Shown here piece by piece: positions 36,820 through 45,496 of a stretch of DNA of 64,000 nucleotides. The stretch is taken from the NCBI RefSeq assembly GCF_900129765.1, contig NZ_FQWU01000001.1, positions 186,001 to 250,000 of the forward strand, in the 5' to 3' direction. Position 1 is the first letter of the stretch, and each line of letters begins with the position of its first letter. The notes under the pieces are model-generated. The model was not told where the DNA came from and did not search any database. It was given only the letters and a program-made list of their open reading frames with translations. The translations under genes were made by a program, and so were the position numbers. Origin of the DNA: Massilia sp. CF038. GTDB taxonomy: Bacteria > Pseudomonadota > Gammaproteobacteria > Burkholderiales > Burkholderiaceae_D.

Positions 36820-37697
36820 AGGCGGTGTTGCTGCTTGCCGCGGCGCTGGCACTGCCATGCGCGGCGCAAACGACCGTCAAGCTGTGGCCAGCTGGTGCGC
36901 CAGGTTCCGAGAGCCGTCGCAACGAGCCGGAAACGGTGCGCGACACTTACGTCAGCAATGTGCATGACCCGTCGCTGACGGTGTTCAAGGCCGATCCACG
37001 GCATGCCAATGGCGCCGCCGTGATTGTCGTCCCAGGAGGCGGGCACCGCATACTGGTGATGGTCAACGAGGGCGTGGCTGCTGCAAAGGCACTGAACCGC
37101 TTTGGCGTAACGGCCTTTGTGCTCAAGTACCGGCTGGCGCGCGACGGCGACGCCGGCTACACGATCGAAGGCCATGGCGCTGCCGATCTGCGGCGCGCGG
37201 TCAGGCTGGTACGCGCTAACGCCACGCAATATGGTATCGATCCGAAGCGGCTGGGCGTGATGGGCTTTTCCGCCGGCGGTGAACTGGTTGCCCTGGTGGC
37301 CGACAATCCAGCGCCACCAGCATCGGGCGCAGACCTCGTCGAACGCACCAGTGCGCGTCCCGATTTCCAGGTGCTGGTGTACCCAGGGCCGCTAGGCTCG
37401 CCGGCCAGGGCAATTGAGGGTGCGCCGCCAGCATTCATTGTGGCGGGCGCCGTGGACAAGTGCTGCGCACCGCCGGCCATTGGTCTGTACCAGCAACTGG
37501 TGGGGGCAGGGGTGTCGGCCGAGTTGCACCTGTATGCCGACACCGATCATGCCTTCAATATGGGAGCGCGCTCGGAGCGGGTGTCGGTGCAGCGCTGGCC
37601 AGACCGGCTGCATGACTGGCTGCTCGACGGTGGCTGGATGGTCCAACGCGGTGACGGCCCGCCACAAGGGGTGCCTGCGCCCACGCCGAACTGGTAG
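36816..37697 (+). CDS. Exported alpha/beta-hydrolase, acetyl-xylan-esterase-like
   Basis: The 293-aa protein carries a short signal peptide (residues 1-18, ending PCAAQ). The oxyanion segment VVPGGGH, nucleophile elbow GFSAGG (near residue 153) and the C-terminal TDHAF histidine are visible, so the catalytic triad appears complete. It resembles BD-FAE/XynB-type esterases, which remove acetyl or other acyl groups from plant polysaccharides. Its start overlaps the beta-helix gene stop, so the two are translationally coupled. It is probably the last gene of the gluconate operon. The acyl substrate cannot be read from sequence. Confidence 0.85.
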   Translation: MKAVLLLAAALALPCAAQTTVKLWPAGAPGSESRRNEPETVRDTYVSNVHDPSLTVFKADPRHANGAAVIVVPGGGHRILVMVNEGVAAAKALNRFGVTAFVLKYRLARDGDAGYTIEGHGAADLRRAVRLVRANATQYGIDPKRLGVMGFSAGGELVALVADNPAPPASGADLVERTSARPDFQVLVYPGPLGSPARAIEGAPPAFIVAGAVDKCCAPPAIGLYQQLVGAGVSAELHLYADTDHAFNMGARSERVSVQRWPDRLHDWLLDGGWMVQRGDGPPQGVPAPTPNW

Positions 37698-37748
37698 CGT
37701 CCGCGCTAGAATGGCGGGATCAACCACGCCACCTGGAACGGAAAATCG

Positions 37749-38312
37749 ATGGGACTGTTTAGTTTTCTCAAGCGCGAGGCGCGCCCGTCGCTGGAGCAGC
37801 TGTCGTATAACGTCGCGTACGAGGTGTTCCCCAGGTACGCACACAATGAGCTAGCTGCGCTGACGGAGAAGGTGCGTAGCTCGCCCGATGCGGCCAACGC
37901 ATGGTTCTACCAGCTGGCCTGCAAGGCGCTCAAAATTCGTCCCGATGCCGCCGCAGCAGCGCAGTACCGCTGGCAACCGGTCACCCAGATCGGGAATCGC
38001 AGCTGTCTGGTGCTCGCCTATCCCGACCCAGTGCCGGTGGATTTGTCTGGCCTGTCGTTTGTCGAAGTGCGCAATTCGGTGGGCACCTGGGTCCTGGCGC
38101 CATATTTTTCCGCTGTGGTCAAAGACGAAGCCAGTGGCAAGGTCGATTATTTCGTCCTGGGCCAGACCTCGATGGGCGGCGGGACCGTCATGCGCTCGGT
38201 AGACGCCGACTGGCAGAACACCGTGCTTGGCCCAGGCCCGGCACCGACGCTGGACAATTTTTTGGCGGAGGTAGCGCGTTACCTCGATGCGCCACGGGTA
38301 ACCACGCTCTGA
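37749..38312 (+). CDS. Hypothetical 187-aa protein
   Basis: I do not recognise this protein. It starts with MGLFSFLKRE, has no signal peptide or transmembrane helix, and ends in a short helix-like segment (LDNFLAEVARYLDAPRV). A central strand-rich part (LVLAYPDPVPVDLSGLSFVEVRNS) and a G-rich turn (QTSMGGGTVM) suggest a compact alpha/beta fold. It starts 51 bp after the esterase stop and ends 113 bp before plsY. Codon use looks like that of the neighbours. Whether it belongs to the gluconate operon cannot be told from sequence. Confidence 0.7.
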   Translation: MGLFSFLKREARPSLEQLSYNVAYEVFPRYAHNELAALTEKVRSSPDAANAWFYQLACKALKIRPDAAAAAQYRWQPVTQIGNRSCLVLAYPDPVPVDLSGLSFVEVRNSVGTWVLAPYFSAVVKDEASGKVDYFVLGQTSMGGGTVMRSVDADWQNTVLGPGPAPTLDNFLAEVARYLDAPRVTTL

Positions 38313-38425
38313 GGCTGCCATATTGCTTGCCGCTGAGGGAGGGGCTCAGGTAAGCTGACGCTCCCGGCGATGGTGTATATTCTCGCCCGGCACCCGCACA
38401 TGCGGGCATAACAATAGAGAGACCC

Positions 38426-39070
38426 ATGAATACAGCTATTTTCACCCTCGTTGCCTACCTGATCGGCTCGATTTCATTTGCCGTGGTGATGAGCCATGCC
38501 TTCGGCCTGTCGGACCCGCGCACCTACGGTTCCAAGAACCCGGGCGCGACCAATGTGCTGCGTAGCGGTAACAAAAAGGCGGCCATTGCCACCCTGATCG
38601 GCGACGGCGCCAAGGGCTGGTTCGCAGTCTGGCTGGCACAGTTGCTGGGCGCACAGTACGGCGTGGGCGACCTGGGCATCGCGCTGGTGGCCATTGCGGT
38701 CTTCCTGGGCCACCTGTATCCGGTGTTCTTCCGCTTTATTGGCGGCAAGGGCGTGGCGACCGCGCTGGGCGTACTGCTGGGCTTGAACGTCTGGATCGGC
38801 GTGGCCACCCTGGTGACCTGGCTGGTGATTGCCTACGCGTTCCGCTATTCCTCGCTGGCCGCCCTGATTTCGGCGATCTTCGCGCCGTTCTATTATGGTC
38901 TGCTGTTCGGTACCGACCGGCTGGAACAATTGCTGGCGGTTGTTGCCATGAGCGTATTGCTGGTCCTGCGTCACCGCGGCAATATCGCCAATCTGATGGC
39001 CGGCAAGGAAAGCCGCATCGGCAGCAAGGCCGCAGCACCCGGCGCCAAGCCAAACGGCAAAAAGAAGTAG
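38426..39070 (+). CDS. plsY: Acyl-phosphate:glycerol-3-phosphate acyltransferase PlsY
   Basis: The 214-aa integral membrane enzyme transfers the acyl group from acyl-phosphate to glycerol-3-phosphate, the first step of phospholipid synthesis. The family motifs are [33 protein letters not shown] (N-terminal, with the SxNxGATN core), [21 protein letters not shown] (glycine-rich loop) and the third block [13 protein letters not shown]. Five transmembrane segments are apparent. The C-terminal tail is Lys- and Gly-rich. Length is normal. Confidence 0.95.
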   Translation: MNTAIFTLVAYLIGSISFAVVMSHAFGLSDPRTYGSKNPGATNVLRSGNKKAAIATLIGDGAKGWFAVWLAQLLGAQYGVGDLGIALVAIAVFLGHLYPVFFRFIGGKGVATALGVLLGLNVWIGVATLVTWLVIAYAFRYSSLAALISAIFAPFYYGLLFGTDRLEQLLAVVAMSVLLVLRHRGNIANLMAGKESRIGSKAAAPGAKPNGKKK

Positions 39071-39132
39071 TCCGCGGCACGCTTTTGCGGCAAGGCCTAA
39101 AATAGGCAACTTAATTTCCCGAGGGCCTAGCC

Positions 39133-39783
39133 GTGAACCAGCTGCGTATTGATTTCGTCTCCGATATTTCCTGTCCATGGTGCGTGATTGGCCTGAAGTC
39201 GCTGGAGCAGGCGCTGGCCAACGCGGCTGACGCCGTCAGCGCCGACCTGCATTTCCATCCCTTTGAACTGAACCCGCAGATGGTGCCCGAAGGCGAGGAC
39301 ATCGGCGAACACCTGGCGCGCAAGTACGGCGCCAGCGAAGCGCAGGGCGCGCAAACACGCGAAATGATTCGTGCCCGCGGCGCCGAGCTGGGCTTTCAGT
39401 TCGACATGGGGAAACGTAGCCGGATTTACAACACCTTCGACGCCCACCGCCTTTTACACTGGGCCGATCTGCAGGGCCGCCAGCGCGAGCTGAAAATGGC
39501 CTTGTTTGAAGCTTATTTCACCAAGGGCGAGAGTCCAGGTTCGCATGAAGTGCTGGTGCGCGTGGCAGGCGAAGTCGGCCTGGATACGGCCGAGGCATCC
39601 GAAGTACTGGCGAGCGGCGCTTACGCCGACGAAGTGCGCGAAGAGGAAGAATTCTTCCAGCGCCAGGGCATTTCTGCCGTGCCTGCCATTATCATCAACC
39701 AGCGCCACCTGATTTCGGGCGGACAGCCGCCTGAAGTGTTCGAGCAGGCGTTGCGTCAGATTGCCGCACAAACCGGAGCCTGA
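39133..39783 (+). CDS. DsbA-family oxidoreductase (FrnE-like)
   Basis: This 216-aa cytoplasmic thioredoxin-fold protein starts with GTG at 39133. The active-site motif CPWC lies near residue 12 (DFVSDISCPWCVIG). The helical insertion and the block GISAVPAIIINQRHLISGGQPPE (cis-Pro loop) fit the FrnE/2-hydroxychromene-2-carboxylate isomerase-like group. No signal peptide is visible, in contrast to true DsbA. DUF427 follows 2 bp after the stop, so the two are one unit. The exact redox partner is unknown. Confidence 0.87.
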   Translation: MNQLRIDFVSDISCPWCVIGLKSLEQALANAADAVSADLHFHPFELNPQMVPEGEDIGEHLARKYGASEAQGAQTREMIRARGAELGFQFDMGKRSRIYNTFDAHRLLHWADLQGRQRELKMALFEAYFTKGESPGSHEVLVRVAGEVGLDTAEASEVLASGAYADEVREEEEFFQRQGISAVPAIIINQRHLISGGQPPEVFEQALRQIAAQTGA

Positions 39784-39784
39784 G

Positions 39785-40075
39785 ATGCCAACTGCCACCT
39801 GGAACGGCGCCGTGATCGCCGAAGCGCGCGACGATGAAGTCCATATCGTCGAAAACAATGTGTATTTCCCGATGTCGGCAGTGCGCCAGGAATACCTGCA
39901 GCCCAGCAGCACGCAAACCAAGTGCGGCTGGAAAGGCACGGCCAACTACTTCAGTCTGGCGGTGGACGGCAGCGCCAATCCGGACGCGGTCTGGATTTAC
40001 CACGCGCCCTTTGATGCTGCCAAGCAGATTGCCGGCCACGTCGCCTTCTGGAAAGGCGTGAAGGTCACGCGCTAA
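39785..40075 (+). CDS. DUF427 domain protein
   Basis: The 96-aa protein starts at the ATG at 39785, one base after the oxidoreductase stop, with GGAG just upstream. Family features are the opening TATWNGAVIAEARDDEVHIVENNVYFP and the motif KCGWKGTANYFSL, followed by WIYHAPFDAAKQIAGHVAFW. DUF427 proteins adopt a small beta-rich fold and are often encoded near redox or stress genes, but no biochemical role is settled. Confidence 0.88.
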   Translation: MPTATWNGAVIAEARDDEVHIVENNVYFPMSAVRQEYLQPSSTQTKCGWKGTANYFSLAVDGSANPDAVWIYHAPFDAAKQIAGHVAFWKGVKVTR

Positions 40076-40114
40076 GCCGCCTTGTCGTGCGCCGCCGTGC
40101 TGTTTTGGTGCGGC

Positions 40115-40129
40115 GCACACAAACGGTGC
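40115..40129. promoter_or_regulatory. Candidate NtrC site upstream of nrtA
   Basis: GCACACAAACGGTGC fits the NtrC pattern GCACC-N5-GGTGC with one mismatch in the outer arms. It is centred about 98 bp upstream of the expected sigma-54 transcription start, a usual enhancer distance. Confidence 0.5.
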
Positions 40130-40193
40130 TGAAAAAATCATCAGGACGGCACTGACTGCCGTTCTGACCCGCCTCGCCCCCCCAATTTCCTCC

Positions 40194-40209
40194 TGGCACG
40201 CCAATTGCT
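40194..40209 (+). promoter_or_regulatory. Sigma-54 promoter of the nitrate transporter operon
   Basis: TGGCACG, 4 bases, TTGCT matches the -24/-12 consensus TGGCACG-N4-TTGCW at every defined position. The expected transcription start is near 40220, about 56 bases before the nrtA start codon. A small hairpin (GGGCAG with CTGCCC) lies in the leader. Confidence 0.85.
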
Positions 40210-40275
40210 GAAGTACCGGCAAGGGCAGCGCACGTCTGCCCGTCCCGGACCAGCCGACAGCCCACGAGAGGATCT

Positions 40276-41514
40276 ATGACGACCGAAGACAATACCAATC
40301 TACGCCGCCGCAATGTGCTCAAGGCGGGCGCTGCCGCCTCGCTGACCGGCCTGGCCAGTGGCGGCGTGTTTGCTGCCGGATCCGACAAACCCGAACTGGA
40401 GACCGTCAAGGTCGGCTTTATTCCCCTGACCGATTGCGCTTCGGTGGTGATGGCCTCGGTCCTGGGGTTTGACAAGAAATATGGCATCAAGATCGTGCCA
40501 TCGAAAGAATCATCCTGGGCCAGCGTGCGTGACAAGCTGGTCAATGGCGAGCTGGACGCCGCTCACGTGCTGTACGGCTTGATTTACGGCGTGCAGGCCG
40601 GCATTGGCGGCGCGCAGAAGGATATGGCGATCCTGATGAACCTGAACCACAACGGCCAGGCCATCACGCTGGCGAAAAAGCTGTCGGACAAGGGCGGCGT
40701 GGACGGCCCCTCCCTGGCCAGGCTGATGCAGACGGACAAGCGCGAATACACCTTTGCCCAGACTTTCCCGACCGGCACCCACGCCATGTGGTTGTATTAC
40801 TGGCTGGCCAGCTATGGCATCCACCCGATGAAGGACGCCAAGGTGATCACCGTGCCGCCGCCGCAAATGGTGGCCAATATGCGGGTCGGCAATATGGACG
40901 GCTTCTGCGTGGGTGAGCCCTGGAACCACCGCGCCATTGTCGATGGTGTGGGCGTCACTGCTGCCACGACCCAGGATATCTGGAAAGACCACCCCGAAAA
41001 AACGCTGGGCACCACGCTGGAATGGACCAAAAAGCACCCGAATACAGCGCGCGCCTTGATTGCTGCCGTGCTCGAAGCGAGCAAGTGGATTGATGCCGGC
41101 TTGCAGAACAAGACCAAAATGGCGGACACGATTGCCGACAAATCGTATGTGAACACCTCGGTTGATGTGATCAACCAGCGCATTCTGGGGCGCTACCAGA
41201 ATGGCATGGGCCGCACGTGGGACGATCCGAACTACATGAAGTTCTTCAACGATGGTCTGGTCAACTATCCCTTCCTGTCCGATGGCATGTGGTTCATGAC
41301 GCAGCACAAACGCTGGGGCTTGCTGAAAGGCGAGCCGGATTATCTGGCGACGGCGACCAGTGTCAATCAGATCAAGCTGTATGCGGAGGCGGCGGCCATG
41401 GCCAAGGTCAGCGTGCCCAAGTCGCCCATGCGCAGCGTGAAGATGATTGACGGAGTCGTATGGGATGGCAAGAACCCCAAGGCCTACGCCGACGCATTCA
41501 AAATCAAAGTCTAA
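40276..41514 (+). CDS. nrtA: Nitrate ABC transporter substrate-binding protein (NrtA/NasF-like)
   Basis: The 412-aa periplasmic protein binds nitrate for uptake. A twin-arginine signal is visible (RRRNVLKAGAAASLTG), so it may be Tat-exported. The mature part shows the NrtA/CmpA family pattern: KVGFIPLTDCASVVMASVLGF, DAAHVLYGLIYG, GTHAMWLYYWLASYGIHP and NMDGFCVGEPWN. It is the first gene of nrtABC, with permease and ATPase following. The sigma-54 promoter upstream fits nitrogen control. Bicarbonate or cyanate are alternative ligands in this family, but the promoter context favours nitrate. Confidence 0.9.
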   Translation: MTTEDNTNLRRRNVLKAGAAASLTGLASGGVFAAGSDKPELETVKVGFIPLTDCASVVMASVLGFDKKYGIKIVPSKESSWASVRDKLVNGELDAAHVLYGLIYGVQAGIGGAQKDMAILMNLNHNGQAITLAKKLSDKGGVDGPSLARLMQTDKREYTFAQTFPTGTHAMWLYYWLASYGIHPMKDAKVITVPPPQMVANMRVGNMDGFCVGEPWNHRAIVDGVGVTAATTQDIWKDHPEKTLGTTLEWTKKHPNTARALIAAVLEASKWIDAGLQNKTKMADTIADKSYVNTSVDVINQRILGRYQNGMGRTWDDPNYMKFFNDGLVNYPFLSDGMWFMTQHKRWGLLKGEPDYLATATSVNQIKLYAEAAAMAKVSVPKSPMRSVKMIDGVVWDGKNPKAYADAFKIKV

Positions 41515-41528
41515 ACAGGGAGGTCGCA

Positions 41529-42437
41529 ATGAGTGCAGTCATGGAGTCGGTCTTGCGCACACCAGCTGCGCCGCCGCTTGAGCAAGCGCTGCCGGACCGG
41601 GTGCCGCGCAGCGAACGCCTGGCCAGCAAGGGCATCACGCTGGCCAATGGCAAATCGCGCTCGCGCGCGCTGGCCCTGAAGGTATTGCCGCCCTTGCTGG
41701 GCATCGGCATGCTGTTGCTGATCTGGCAGATTTTGTCGGTCAATAACAGTGCGTTTCCCACGCCGTATGTGACGTATGTGGAAGCGGTCAAGATGTTTGC
41801 CGACCCGTTCTACAGCAATGGTCCGAACGACCAGGGCATCGGCTGGAATATCCTGGCTTCGCTCAAGCGCGTCGCGCTTGGCTTCGGCCTGGCTGCGCTG
41901 GTGGGCATTCCGCTGGGCTTTCTGATTGGGCGCTTCCGGTTCTTGGGTGGCATGTTCAATCCCATCATCAGCTTGCTCAAGCCGGTCTCGCCGCTGGCCT
42001 GGCTGCCGATTGGCTTACTGGTGTTCAAGTCAGCGCATCCAGCGGCGATCTGGTCGATCTTCATTTGCTCGATCTGGCCCATGATCATCAACACCGCGGT
42101 TGGCGTGCAGCGCGTGCCGCAGGACTACATGAACGTGGCGCGTGTGCTCAATTTGTCGGAGTGGAAAATCCTGACCCGCATCCTGTTTCCCTCGGTGTTG
42201 CCGTACATGCTGACCGGCGTTCGGCTGGCGATCGGCACTGCCTGGCTGGTGATTGTGGCCGCAGAAATGCTGACGGGCGGCGTGGGCATCGGGTTCTGGG
42301 TGTGGGATGAATGGAACAACTTGAATGTGCCGCACATCATCATTGCTATTGTGGTGATTGGGGTAGTGGGCCTGATCCTGGAGCAGGCACTGGTGGCGCT
42401 GGCCAAAGCCTTCACCTACGACGAAGTGGAGAATTAA
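41529..42437 (+). CDS. nrtB: Nitrate ABC transporter permease
   Basis: This 302-aa inner-membrane permease starts at the ATG at 41529 with GGAGG about 8 bp upstream. About six transmembrane segments follow a hydrophilic N-terminal tail of 45 residues. The permease signature is EWKILTRILFPSVLPYMLTGVRLAIGTAWLVIVAAEM. It matches NrtB/SsuC-type permeases. The ATPase gene starts 1 bp after its stop codon. Confidence 0.92.
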   Translation: MSAVMESVLRTPAAPPLEQALPDRVPRSERLASKGITLANGKSRSRALALKVLPPLLGIGMLLLIWQILSVNNSAFPTPYVTYVEAVKMFADPFYSNGPNDQGIGWNILASLKRVALGFGLAALVGIPLGFLIGRFRFLGGMFNPIISLLKPVSPLAWLPIGLLVFKSAHPAAIWSIFICSIWPMIINTAVGVQRVPQDYMNVARVLNLSEWKILTRILFPSVLPYMLTGVRLAIGTAWLVIVAAEMLTGGVGIGFWVWDEWNNLNVPHIIIAIVVIGVVGLILEQALVALAKAFTYDEVEN

Positions 42438-42438
42438 G

Positions 42439-43242
42439 ATGAACAAGAAATTCATCGAAGTCACCAACACCGAAATGGTGTTCGATACGCGCAAGGGCGC
42501 TTTTCACGCGCTGACGAAGGTGAACCTCACCGTTGCGCAAGGCGAATTCATCACGCTGATCGGTCACTCAGGCTGTGGCAAGTCGACACTGCTGAATCTG
42601 CTGGCCGGCTTGACCAGCGCCACCGAAGGGGCTTTGATTTGCGCAGGCCGTGAAATTGCCGGGCCCTCGCCGGAGCGGGCGGTCGTGTTTCAAAATCACT
42701 CGCTGCTGCCCTGGCTGAGCTGCTTCGAGAACGTCTATCTGGCGGTGGAGCGCGTATTCGGGGGCAGGGAAAGCAAGCATCAGTTGCGCGAGCGCACCGC
42801 CGCGGCGCTGGCGCTGGTGGGCTTGACTGCAGCCAGCAGCAAGCGTCCGCATGAAATTTCCGGGGGGATGAAGCAGCGCGTCGGCATCGCTCGGGCCTTG
42901 TCGATGGAGCCGAAGGTGTTGTTGCTCGATGAACCTTTCGGCGCGCTGGACGCGCTCACGCGCGCGCACTTGCAGGACGAGTTGCTGCGCATCGTCAGCC
43001 AGACCGGCTCGACCGTGGTGATGGTGACCCATGATGTGGACGAAGCCGTGCTGCTGTCGGATCGGATTGTGATGATGACCAATGGACCGGCAGCGACCAT
43101 TGGTGAGATCGTGCAAGTGCGGCTCGCGCGCCCGCGGGATCGGCTGGCGCTGGCGCAGGATGCGCTGTATCTGGAGTACCGCAGTACGGTGCTGGAGTTT
43201 TTGTATCGGCGGCAGGCGAAGGTGCAGAAGCAGGCTGCTTGA
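42439..43242 (+). CDS. nrtD: Nitrate ABC transporter ATP-binding protein
   Basis: The 267-aa ATPase energises nitrate uptake. Walker A is GHSGCGKSTLL, the Q-loop is FQNHSLLPWLSCFENV, the signature is ISGGMKQRVGIAR, and Walker B is VLLLDEPFGALDALTR, with the switch His in VMVTHDVDEAV. It lacks the C-terminal NrtA-like domain of NrtC, so it corresponds to NrtD. It is the last gene of the transporter operon. Downstream lies a repeat element, then the convergent EEP gene. Confidence 0.93.
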   Translation: MNKKFIEVTNTEMVFDTRKGAFHALTKVNLTVAQGEFITLIGHSGCGKSTLLNLLAGLTSATEGALICAGREIAGPSPERAVVFQNHSLLPWLSCFENVYLAVERVFGGRESKHQLRERTAAALALVGLTAASSKRPHEISGGMKQRVGIARALSMEPKVLLLDEPFGALDALTRAHLQDELLRIVSQTGSTVVMVTHDVDEAVLLSDRIVMMTNGPAATIGEIVQVRLARPRDRLALAQDALYLEYRSTVLEFLYRRQAKVQKQAA

Positions 43243-43280
43243 TTGATCAGTGAGATTGCAGCGCACGCTAGCAAACCTCT

Positions 43281-43380
43281 ACATCGTCCTCGCGAAGGCG
43301 GGGACCTATACCATGTCACCGAAGTTGTTCAGCGTGGTATGGGGCTGGCGCATGCGCCAGCACCTTCGCGAGGACGACGT
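43281..43380. repeat. CGTCCTCGCG repeat, full copy
   Basis: Left arm ACATCGTCCTCGCGAAGG plus CGGGGACC; right arm ends CCTTCGCGAGGACGACGT. An inner palindrome CTGGCGCATGCGCCAG lies just before the right arm, as in the copy at 55235. It sits between two convergent genes and may serve as a bidirectional 3' hairpin. Confidence 0.75.
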
Positions 43381-44225
43381 CAGCTCAAATCCAGCACAAT
43401 CGGCTGATGATCCGATGCTGCCGTCTCTGACTGCACCTCACACTCCACCACCCGGTCCGCCAGATCCCCGGTCACAAAAAAGTAGTCGAAACAATCGGCC
43501 CGTTCCGGCCACTTGAAGCCGTGAATACCCGCCGTTGGCGCGCGCGCAATCTCGGGGTGTTTGAGCCGCCAGGCATCGACCAGCGGCAAGGCAATGCTGT
43601 CATCGGGCGCCAGCAATTCCTGATAGTCGGGCGACCCGGGTGTGAAGTTGAAGTCGCCGCAATAAATGGCGGACCCGGGCCGGAAACCCAGTTGGTAGGG
43701 CGGGTCCAGCGTGGGATCGGGCTGAAAAATGCGCGCCCGCTCGCATGCTTCCCAATGCAAATATTTAATATGCCGCACCTGCGCCATGCGTTGCACGGGC
43801 GAGTAATACTCGAGATGGGTGGTCAGCACGCGCACCTTGCCGCCGGGCGCGTCGACCACCGCTTCAATCAAGCCGCGCGGCATGCCGGCCGGATGGTCGG
43901 GGTCAGGCGGCCATGGCAGCAAATGCCGGTGCACCTGGTTGATACGGTATTTGGATAACAGCAGATTGCCGAACTGGCGCGGCATATTGTTTTGATAGAT
44001 TTCGCTGGTGGGCTCGATGACGGGCTGATAGCCGCCAAAGGCGCCGGCCAGCTGCCGGAACTGGTTGGCGTTGGCGTTGCCTTCAAGCTCGGCATGGTTG
44101 GATGCGACTTCTTGCAGGCAGATTACATCGGGATTTAATTTCCGCAGTACATCAATGATCGCATGGATACGAATGCGTCCATCCTTGCCACAGCCCCAAT
44201 GAATATTCCAACTGACAACACGCAT
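43380..44225 (-). CDS. Endonuclease/exonuclease/phosphatase family protein
   Basis: The 281-aa metal-dependent phosphoesterase shows RVVSWNIHWG (catalytic Asn), DVICLQEV (metal Glu), LTTHLEYYS (His), AIYCGDFNFTPGSPDY (Asp-Asn) and the terminal SDHQPIVLDL. No signal peptide is visible. It is a second, distinct EEP protein in this window (compare 19833-20807) with low similarity by eye. Its natural substrate cannot be read from sequence. It ends at the edge of the repeat element, and tsaD lies upstream on the same strand. Confidence 0.85.
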   Translation of the reverse strand: MRVVSWNIHWGCGKDGRIRIHAIIDVLRKLNPDVICLQEVASNHAELEGNANANQFRQLAGAFGGYQPVIEPTSEIYQNNMPRQFGNLLLSKYRINQVHRHLLPWPPDPDHPAGMPRGLIEAVVDAPGGKVRVLTTHLEYYSPVQRMAQVRHIKYLHWEACERARIFQPDPTLDPPYQLGFRPGSAIYCGDFNFTPGSPDYQELLAPDDSIALPLVDAWRLKHPEIARAPTAGIHGFKWPERADCFDYFFVTGDLADRVVECEVQSETAASDHQPIVLDLS

Positions 44226-44323
44226 ACTTCACCTCCGGAAAAACACAACCGGGCGATAGTGCCATTCTTTGGAAAATGGCGGTACACGGTAGGATCAGCG
44301 GCGCGGCTGCGAGTTCCGGGTTT

Positions 44324-45364
44324 TCAGACTACCTTGATCTCATCCAGCGGCCAGCGCGGGCGCACATTGAAGCTGTAGTCGCGCTTGGCGGCCTGCGGAT
44401 TGATCTGCAGGCGCATGGCGCCGGCAAAGGCAATCATGGCGCCGTTATCGGTGCAAAACTCCAGCTCCGGATAAAACACTTTGAATTTTTTTGCCGCTGC
44501 CGCCGCATTGAGCGAGGCACGCAGCTGGCTATTGGCGCCCACGCCGCCAGCGATCACCAGCCGCTTCAGGCCGGTGTGCCGCAGTGCACTGACGCATTTG
44601 GCGGTCAGCACATCCACGATGGCGTCGACAAAACCGCGCGCGATATCGGCTTTGTCCTGCTCACAAATATTGGCGATGACTTTTTCTTCGTGGTTCTTGA
44701 CCACGGTGAGCACAGCCGTCTTCAAGCCCGAAAAGCTGAAGTTGAAATCCTTGGAGTGCAGCATCGGGCGCGGCAATTTGTAGGCAGTCGGGTCGCCAAA
44801 CTCGGCCAAACGCGAAATGGCCGGGCCGCCCGGATAGCCCAGGCCCAGCAGCTTGGCCGACTTGTCGAAGGCTTCGCCGGCGGCATCGTCGAGCGTTTCG
44901 CCCAGCAAGGTGTACTGGCCAACGCCGTCCACCCGCATCAGCTGGGTGTGTCCACCAGACACCAGCAAGGCAATAAACGGGAACTGGGGTGGGTCGCTGG
45001 CCAGCAGGGGCGACAGCAGATGGCCTTCGAGGTGATGCACGCCCAGCACGGGTTTGTCCAGCGCCAGGCCGAGGCTGCACGCGATGGACGAGCCCACCAG
45101 CAGGGCCCCAGCCAGGCCCGGCCCCTGGGTGTAGGCGATGGCGTCGATGTCGGCCATGGCCACGCCGGCGCCGGCCAGGGTTTGTTCCAGCAAGGGAATA
45201 GCGCGCCGGATATGGTCGCGCGAGGCCAGTTCCGGCACCACGCCGCCGTATTCCTCGTGCATGGCCACTTGCGAGTGCAGGGCGTGAGACAGCAGGCCAC
45301 GTTGCGTGTCATACAACGCAAGGCCGGTTTCATCGCAGGAGGATTCGACGCCGAGAACGATCAT
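44324..45364 (-). CDS. tsaD: tRNA N6-adenosine threonylcarbamoyltransferase TsaD
   Basis: The 346-aa ASKHA-fold enzyme transfers threonylcarbamoyl to A37 of tRNA, with TsaB and TsaE. I start at the ATG at 45364, which gives the canonical [14 protein letters not shown]; an in-frame ATG at 45397 would add 11 residues. The metal-binding HHLEGHL motif (near residue 110) and the [10 protein letters not shown] and [10 protein letters not shown] blocks are present. Length is normal. The separation from tsaE, 41 kb away, is usual. Confidence 0.95.
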   Translation of the reverse strand: MIVLGVESSCDETGLALYDTQRGLLSHALHSQVAMHEEYGGVVPELASRDHIRRAIPLLEQTLAGAGVAMADIDAIAYTQGPGLAGALLVGSSIACSLGLALDKPVLGVHHLEGHLLSPLLASDPPQFPFIALLVSGGHTQLMRVDGVGQYTLLGETLDDAAGEAFDKSAKLLGLGYPGGPAISRLAEFGDPTAYKLPRPMLHSKDFNFSFSGLKTAVLTVVKNHEEKVIANICEQDKADIARGFVDAIVDVLTAKCVSALRHTGLKRLVIAGGVGANSQLRASLNAAAAAKKFKVFYPELEFCTDNGAMIAFAGAMRLQINPQAAKRDYSFNVRPRWPLDEIKVV

Positions 45365-45496
45365 GGAAGGTGCAAAAAGAAGGGCTGAATGCGCCATTGT
45401 AAAGCACGCAGGCCATCGACGCCCCGGCCGGCCCGGGCAAGTGCCGCTGGCACCGCTCTTGCTACGTCTATGGTTTAGGTGCGAAAGGAGGGCGAG

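Noticed and set aside
40087-40118. Hairpin GTGCGCCGC/GCGGCGCAC as terminator of DUF427
   Set aside because: The stem is good but no T-run follows on either strand, so I do not call it a terminator.
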